From Burkholderiales bacterium (GTDB lineage: Bacteria > Pseudomonadota > Gammaproteobacteria > Burkholderiales > Usitatibacteraceae), in the NCBI GenBank assembly GCA_025350945.1, contig JANXWW010000036.1:1-11608 (forward strand): a stretch of DNA of 11,608 nt. Reading direction: 5' to 3'. Positions 7,948 to 11,608 of the stretch are shown one piece after another. The translations under genes were made by a program, and so were the position numbers. The number at the start of each line of letters is the position of its first letter. The stretch's first letter is position 1. Below the pieces are notes generated by a model. That model was not told the origin of the DNA. It worked only from the letters and a program-made list of their open reading frames with translations, and did no database searches.

Positions 7948-8871
7948 TTACGATTTCATGCCCTCGTACAACTTGGTAACGCGGTCCATCACATCCAAAA
8001 TATTGTCACACGATTTCGAGACAAACTCGAGTTCAGTTTTGGAAGTTTGATTTGCGTTTAATCGATCCATGGCCTGCTGCAGGAAAGTCCACTGCGTTTC
8101 TGCGAGCGCCAATTCACTTTTAACTGAATCGGAATTTTCGGGCGAGGCCAGCAGTTTATTAACCGCGGTACGATAATCTGCCAGGCCGGTTTTGAGATCT
8201 TTTGCGATCACTTCGCTGCGCACGCCCCAGCTACGAAATAGATACAGCTTGGCGATCCGCTGCGTGAGAGTGCGAGCATCACCTGCAGTGGTGATGAGAT
8301 CGCTGCGGGTTGACTTTGTGTACGTCTGAATCAACATCGCGCCCTTTTGCGAAATCCACACCAGCTCTTCGTTTTGTTCTGCCAACTCTTTAGCGTTGTC
8401 TATATTGACCGGCTTGGTTTGGATGCTGCGGTACTCGTCAAATAGCTGCGCTAACAGCTCGTAGTTTTCCTTAATTTCTGGTGTGGGTGCTGAGGCGCGC
8501 AATTCTTTCAATGCCACGCCGAATTCACTCAAACTTTCATCCAGTTGTCGGCGTGAGCGGGTCTCCAGCACGTTTTGTCCAATCAAACTGAACGATTTGG
8601 TGATGCGCTCCGCCAACATGGGTTGGCGAATGGCTTTGTTCAGCGTTGCTGCCGGGTCAAACTTTGCAGGCGCTGATTTTAGCGTGGCTGGTTTGCCGGA
8701 TGAGGGTTTTGTGATGGGCTTTGCGGCTGGTTTTATTGGCAGATTTGGCGCTGCGGTTTGAGCGAACGCATTTGGCGCAACTAAAATAGTGGCGACCAAT
8801 ACCCAAGCGCGCACTTTCTTTAATGATGAGGATAAGCCAGATGGGTTCAGCAGTTGAATTTTGTTTTTCAT
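7948..8871 (-). CDS. Exported protein with two PilJ-type (nitrate-sensor-like) domains
   Basis: A 307-residue protein with a signal peptide (positively charged start, hydrophobic VLVATILVAPNAFA, probable cleavage after A37). A Pro/Lys/Ala-rich linker (about 41-75) precedes two repeats of the helical domain found at the N-terminus of PilJ and NarX-type sensors. Each repeat shows the family's R-x-x-ML/T-x-x-RI pattern: RQPMLAERITKSFSLIG (82-98) and GDARTLTQRIAKLYLFRSWG (197-216). There is no second membrane helix, HAMP, kinase or chemotaxis signalling domain, so it is a free periplasmic protein rather than a complete receptor. Candidate roles are ligand binding or partnering a sensor encoded elsewhere. 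GGAT upstream of ATG 8871 is an acceptable ribosome site. It lies 93 nt downstream of bufC on the same strand, and read-through is possible but unproven. Confidence 0.85.
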   Translation of the reverse strand: MKNKIQLLNPSGLSSSLKKVRAWVLVATILVAPNAFAQTAAPNLPIKPAAKPITKPSSGKPATLKSAPAKFDPAATLNKAIRQPMLAERITKSFSLIGQNVLETRSRRQLDESLSEFGVALKELRASAPTPEIKENYELLAQLFDEYRSIQTKPVNIDNAKELAEQNEELVWISQKGAMLIQTYTKSTRSDLITTAGDARTLTQRIAKLYLFRSWGVRSEVIAKDLKTGLADYRTAVNKLLASPENSDSVKSELALAETQWTFLQQAMDRLNANQTSKTELEFVSKSCDNILDVMDRVTKLYEGMKS

Positions 8872-8964
8872 GGTTATCCGTTTAATTATTTATTTTTACA
8901 TTTCAATATTAACACCGCCCGCTCAATAGGCAGGCTGGTTAATATGCGCCACAAATCGATACGT

Positions 8965-9780
8965 CTAGCTGCTGCCTTTGGATGTGATGCTGGGCTCAGG
9001 CAATTTCATATCGACAATCAAGTTTGATTGTATTGCGGCCATCAGTGCCGCTTGCAAATCAAATTCAGCATCTGCCATAGATGCCACATCTGACGCCACA
9101 TCCGCTGAGGCTTCCAGTGATTCGCCGCGATTGAGTGCACGAAGAAAGTCGAAATGGGCGCGCGACAGTGATTGTATTTTTATCTCCAGATCGTCACGCG
9201 CAATCAACACCAGATCTCCGGGCTTAGTCCAGTCCACTTTCATGTCGCCTTCAAATTCAGTTTGATTGACTTCCCAGATGCGCGCGATGGGATGCGGGGA
9301 CAAAATAAATGTCGCTGACGAGTTCAACACAAACCGTAACAAAGCATGTTGCTCTGGCGGCACCAGGCCAAGCCGTGAAATATCAAACGCAGCATGATCC
9401 GCCGCATGAAACGCCCGATGCCACGCCCATTCCAGCTGCGCAACATCAGGCAAATAGGGCAAATGAATTGCGTCAGCGTGAACGCGCAAAAATTCAGGCC
9501 ACTCACCGCCAAACATATTCAGATCACCTGAACGTGAGGGCGTGGCGCGAATAAACTCTTCCGCCAGCCGGAAAAAAAACGGCGCGCCCACAATTTTCTC
9601 AGTCACCGGATATAGATCGCTCAAGGCACCTGCAAGTGTCGAGAAGACGTTGTGGCGATAGATTTCAATGCGCTTCTCCGCGCTGAGTTTGCCGCCACGA
9701 ACAAGTAGCGTGTCACCTTTGCTCAATAACGCCTTCGCAAATTCATTCTGGATCGCTACAAAATCAGGCCGCGTGGACAT
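8965..9780 (-). CDS. bufC: BufC-like DUF2063 protein, partner of the MNIO enzyme
   Basis: A 271-residue protein of the HvfC/BufC family. The N-terminal DUF2063 domain (about 5-125) is well conserved: QNEFAKALL, KRIEIYRHNVFSTLAGALSD, LYPVTEKIVG, FFFRLAEEFIRATPSRSGDL and LPYLPDVAQLEWA. The C-terminal part (about 130-260) is the more variable domain seen in this family. In bufferin and methanobactin-like pathways the partner protein recognises the precursor peptide and presents it to the DUF692 enzyme, which needs it for activity. The gene overlaps the end of bufB by 17 nt (9764-9780), a strong sign of coupled translation and complex formation. AGGA just before ATG 9780, inside bufB, is a good ribosome site. 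The protein has no signal peptide, in keeping with modification before export. Confidence 0.92.
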   Translation of the reverse strand: MSTRPDFVAIQNEFAKALLSKGDTLLVRGGKLSAEKRIEIYRHNVFSTLAGALSDLYPVTEKIVGAPFFFRLAEEFIRATPSRSGDLNMFGGEWPEFLRVHADAIHLPYLPDVAQLEWAWHRAFHAADHAAFDISRLGLVPPEQHALLRFVLNSSATFILSPHPIARIWEVNQTEFEGDMKVDWTKPGDLVLIARDDLEIKIQSLSRAHFDFLRALNRGESLEASADVASDVASMADAEFDLQAALMAAIQSNLIVDMKLPEPSITSKGSS

Positions 9781-10654
9781 CTTTTCCTGACAAATACGGC
9801 GTGAAGCGGGTTTGTTTTTTCATGATCGCATCGGCGTGTTTGGCTTCTCCCAACAACACATCACGCGTCGGCAAATTGGTATCCCATTCGATCAGCGTGG
9901 GCACTGATCCCAAACGCGACACCGCATATTCGTAAAGCGCCCACACGGGATCGCTGACCGTTGCGCCATGTGTGTCGATCAAAATTTCACCCGTATCCTG
10001 AAAGCCGGCGAGATGGATTTCGGTAACGCTGCCCGGCGTAATCGCATCAATATATTTTTTCGCATCGAATGCATGATTTATTGCGTTCACATAAATATTA
10101 TTCACGTCCAGCAAAATGCCACAGTCCGCGCGGTCAGCCACTTCTTGCACAAACGCCCATTCAGGAATATTGGAATCCACAAATTCAAGGTAACTTGAAA
10201 CGTTTTCAACCGAGATTCGGCGACCTAAATAATCCTGCACTTGCTCAATACGGCTAACGACGTGTCGCAACGATTCTGCCGTATAAGGCAGCGGCAAAAG
10301 ATCATTCAAAAAGCGACCGCCTACACCGACCCAGCACAAATGTTCAGAAATCAACGTGGGCTCGATGGCATCTGCGAGGCGCTTGAGTTTTTGCAAATGC
10401 GCAATATTGATCTCGTCAGCCGAACCCAGCGACAAACCGACACCATGCAAACTGATGGGATAGCGTTCACGAAATGCGTGCAGGTATTTGAGCGGCTGAC
10501 CACCATCAGAAAAAAAATTTTCGCTATGCACTTCCAGAAAACCCACGTCAGGTTTTTCGGCAAGGATCGCTTGATAGTGCGGCGCACGCAAGCCGATGCC
10601 CGCATTGCCGACAATCGGCGGCGTCATCACATCAGGATTTTGCTTATCAATCAT
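9764..10654 (-). CDS. bufB: BufB-like DUF692 (MNIO) peptide-modifying oxidase
   Basis: A 296-residue TIM-barrel enzyme of the multinuclear non-heme iron oxidative (MNIO) family, as in MbnB and bufferin maturases. Candidate metal ligands and active-site residues are in place: EVHSENF (41-47), SLHGVGLSLG (68-77), SEHL (103-106), SVENVSSY (148-155), DVNNIYVN (183-190), EIHLAGF (212-218), DTHG (227-230) and EWDTN (256-260). Known relatives use iron and oxygen to convert cysteines of a precursor peptide into oxygen- and sulfur-containing heterocycles. Here the substrates are expected to be the two DUF2282 proteins upstream. The enzyme is cytoplasmic (no signal). ATG 10654 has no visible ribosome site and lies only 11 bases after the T-run of a terminator; an alternative ATG at 10627 (MTPPIVGNAG) also lacks one. 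Low expression relative to the precursors is likely. Confidence 0.95.
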   Translation of the reverse strand: MIDKQNPDVMTPPIVGNAGIGLRAPHYQAILAEKPDVGFLEVHSENFFSDGGQPLKYLHAFRERYPISLHGVGLSLGSADEINIAHLQKLKRLADAIEPTLISEHLCWVGVGGRFLNDLLPLPYTAESLRHVVSRIEQVQDYLGRRISVENVSSYLEFVDSNIPEWAFVQEVADRADCGILLDVNNIYVNAINHAFDAKKYIDAITPGSVTEIHLAGFQDTGEILIDTHGATVSDPVWALYEYAVSRLGSVPTLIEWDTNLPTRDVLLGEAKHADAIMKKQTRFTPYLSGKDVHAA

Positions 10655-10664
10655 TTTTTAGTAT

Positions 10665-10702
10665 AAAAAACATAATGCCTCCAAAATTTCTGGAGGCATT
10701 AT
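10665..10702 (-). terminator. Strong intrinsic terminator between the precursor and maturation genes
   Basis: Read on the - strand, a perfect 12-bp stem (ATAATGCCTCCA, 10702-10691, pairing with TGGAGGCATTAT, 10683-10672) closes a 7-base loop. One G and then six consecutive T follow (10670-10665). This is a textbook factor-independent terminator oriented to stop transcription from the two bufA genes. On the + strand no T-run follows the hairpin, so it works in one direction only. Because bufB starts 11 bases later with no clear promoter of its own, it probably acts as a partial terminator. Confidence 0.92.
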
Positions 10703-10739
10703 TGATATCAGCGTGACGTAAAAAATCACTCAACCGAAA

Positions 10740-11039
10740 TTAGCCACCGTAACCTGGCGCTGCTGGTTTGTCGCCCGCCGCTGCTGGTTTTTTCAGCCCG
10801 CCGCCCATTTTTTCACAGGTGCCTTTGGCGACATATTTCCATTCTTCAGGCACGTTATCGGCCTTCGCATTTCCTGCGCAGGAATGTTGCGATGTACCGC
10901 AGTCATTCTTGCCCGCCTTGGCGATGCCGAAGCATTTTTCTTTTTTCGGTGCGCTCTCTTGTGCACCGGCAAGGCCGGAGGCGCTCATTGACAAAAGGCC
11001 AGTAATAGCAGCGCTGATAATTAATTGTGATGTTTTCAT
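10740..11039 (-). CDS. bufA1: Bufferin precursor, BufA1 family (DUF2282), second copy
   Basis: A 99-residue exported protein. The signal peptide covers about residues 1-26 (MKTSQLIISAAITGLLSMSA, cleavage near LAGA/QES). The mature part begins APKKEKCFGIAKAGKNDC and carries four cysteines at 36, 47, 54 and 75 (CX10C, X6, C, X20, C). It ends in a Gly/Pro/Ala tail in which KPAA occurs twice, encoded by a 12-bp direct repeat (10758-10769 and 10779-10790). Family knowledge: such precursors are modified on cysteines by BufB/BufC in the cytoplasm, exported, and bind copper in the periplasm. The 47-residue Cys core is about 70% identical (33 of 47, counted by eye) to that of the gene upstream. AAGGAAAA before ATG 11039 is a good ribosome site. 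Whether it serves copper or another metal here is inference. Confidence 0.92.
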   Translation of the reverse strand: MKTSQLIISAAITGLLSMSASGLAGAQESAPKKEKCFGIAKAGKNDCGTSQHSCAGNAKADNVPEEWKYVAKGTCEKMGGGLKKPAAAGDKPAAPGYGG

Positions 11040-11066
11040 GATTTGTTTTCCTTGGAGAAATTGGTT

Positions 11067-11088
11067 GAAATTAGAAAGCTTTAATTTC
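11067..11088. repeat. Short AT-rich inverted repeat between the two precursor genes
   Basis: GAAATTA (11067-11073) and TAATTTC (11082-11088) can pair as a 7-bp stem around an 8-base loop containing AAGCTT. It lies in the 62-nt space between the two bufA genes. It has no T-run, so it is not a terminator. It could be a modest mRNA stem or a chance repeat in AT-rich DNA. Confidence 0.35.
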
Positions 11089-11101
11089 TTTACTTCGGGG
11101 T

Positions 11102-11404
11102 TTACTTCGAGGTTTTGCCATCAGCAGGCGCGCCACCGATTTTTGCTGTGCCGCCCATTTTTTCGCAAGAGCCTTTTGGCGCGTATTTCCATTCATCCTG
11201 CATATTGTCGGCGGTGGCCTTGCCTGCACAGGTGTGCTTGGCCGTACCGCAATCATTCATGCCTTTTTTGGCGATGCCATAACACTTTTCTCGTTCCTGC
11301 TTTTTTTCATCGGCAGCGTTCGCAGAAGTTGCAGTGGATACGACCAGCAAACCCGCAATCGCAGATGAAATAACAAGCGTTGAATTCAAAAATTTATTGC
11401 TCAT
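11102..11404 (-). CDS. bufA1: Bufferin precursor, BufA1 family (DUF2282), first copy
   Basis: A 100-residue exported protein. The signal peptide is residues 1-30 (hydrophobic LVISSAIAGLLVVSTATSA, cleavage after ANA, before ADEKK). The mature peptide holds cysteines at 41, 52, 59 and 80 in EKCYGIAKKGMNDCGTAKHT and PKGSCEKMGG, with exactly the same spacing as the second copy. An extended frame reaches back to 11428, but ATG 11404 is preferred: the ribosome site AGGGG precedes it at suitable distance, and it gives a normal signal peptide without the extra MFLHIGAG. As the first gene after the likely promoter it should be the most highly expressed. The cysteines are the expected targets of BufB/BufC, giving a copper-binding bufferin. 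DUF2282 proteins also occur in gold- or copper-induced operons of other betaproteobacteria. Confidence 0.92.
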   Translation of the reverse strand: MSNKFLNSTLVISSAIAGLLVVSTATSANAADEKKQEREKCYGIAKKGMNDCGTAKHTCAGKATADNMQDEWKYAPKGSCEKMGGTAKIGGAPADGKTSK

Positions 11405-11446
11405 ACCGGCCCCTATGTGTAAAAACAATTCATGCCAATAAGGTAA

Positions 11447-11472
11447 ATCGCCGTCGCTCTGTCAAACGTTAC
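11447..11472 (-). promoter_or_regulatory. Predicted ECF-sigma-type promoter of the buf genes
   Basis: On the - strand GTAACG (11472-11467) is followed, after exactly 16 bases, by CGAT (11450-11447). This matches the pattern I recall for Caulobacter SigF-controlled promoters of DUF692/DUF2282 operons (GTAACC-N16-CGAA). It would place the transcript start about 35 bases before the bufA ATG at 11404. A perfect TTGACA (11465-11460) overlaps it, but its spaced -10 partner (CTTATT) is poor, so a housekeeping promoter is a second option. Confidence 0.5.
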
Positions 11473-11608
11473 AACAACTAACGCAAAACCTGTTAATTGG
11501 TTTACCAGACTAATACTGGGCCTGGCACACTTATTACGGTGGAGCAACGCAATTGGATTCGATCACTGTCGCGCTAATTAATTCAGCTAACAACATTCTT
11601 TCTCGTAC
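11473..11608. other. Non-coding or undetermined edge of the window upstream of the buf promoter
   Basis: These 136 bases hold no gene that I can support. On the - strand a frame is open from the window edge for 24 codons and stops at TAA (11536-11534). It could be the tail of a neighbouring gene, but it is too short to recognise. Weak 6-bp hairpin potential (CCAGAC with GCCTGG) lies near 11504-11524, without a T-run. Confidence 0.3.

Noticed and set aside
8917..8935. Hairpin after bufC as a terminator
   Set aside because: Only a 6-bp stem with one G-U pair and no T-run follows on the - strand; too weak to call.
9968..10666. Long + strand open frames (up to 141 codons) across bufB
   Set aside because: They lie antisense to a gene with complete DUF692 motifs, show no recognisable domain, and are explained by codon bias of the real frame.
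10660..10688. TATACT as a -10 box giving bufB its own promoter
   Set aside because: The start would fall at the ATG itself, and the corresponding -35 position is an A/T stretch with no resemblance to TTGACA.
10768..11373. A 201-codon + strand open frame spanning both bufA genes
   Set aside because: It runs antisense through two signal-peptide-bearing paralogs and the gap between them; composition is Phe/Cys/His-rich and unlike a protein family.
11534..11608. 3' end of another - strand gene at the window edge
   Set aside because: Only 24 open codons are visible with no recognisable motif; an open frame of this length is expected by chance.

Overview
The window looks like the chromosome of a Gram-negative proteobacterium, most probably a betaproteobacterium of the Burkholderiales type. 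This is inferred from the HslV and HslU sequences, from the two-module STAS protein upstream of hslVU, and from periplasmic or inner-membrane proteins that imply an outer membrane. Base composition is moderate, genes are tightly packed, and there are no tRNA or rRNA genes, insertion sequences or CRISPR arrays. Eight genes run on the + strand (1-7929) and five on the - strand (7948-11404), meeting tail to tail with an 18-nt gap.

Left block (1-4821): zinc homeostasis, by inference. It opens with the 3' end of a Fur-superfamily regulator, probably Zur. Two different COG0523 (CobW-type) GTPases with the CxCC metal motif follow. Next come a LolD/MacB-type ABC ATPase, an FtsX/MacB-type permease with a histidine-rich periplasmic segment, and a small exported DUF3299 protein. 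Spacing (4, 64, 8, -4, 15 nt) suggests one or two transcripts. The set resembles zinc-starvation operons in which Zur controls COG0523 chaperones and an auxiliary transporter.

Middle block (4837-7929): a protein built from two repeated helical-plus-STAS modules, then hslV and hslU, which encode the two-part ATP-dependent protease HslVU.

Right block (- strand, 11472 down to 7948): the most interesting part. Two paralogous exported small proteins of the DUF2282 / BufA1 family share the same four-cysteine spacing. They are followed by a DUF692 (MNIO) enzyme, BufB, and its DUF2063 partner, BufC. This is a bufferin-type ribosomal peptide cluster: BufB and BufC are expected to modify cysteines of the precursors, making periplasmic copper-binding peptides. 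A strong intrinsic terminator lies between the precursor genes and the maturation genes. An ECF-sigma-like promoter (GTAACG-N16-CGAT) lies upstream of the first precursor. No DoxX-like bufD gene is present in the window. Downstream on the same strand is an exported protein with two PilJ/nitrate-sensor-like domains, whose connection to the cluster is unproven.
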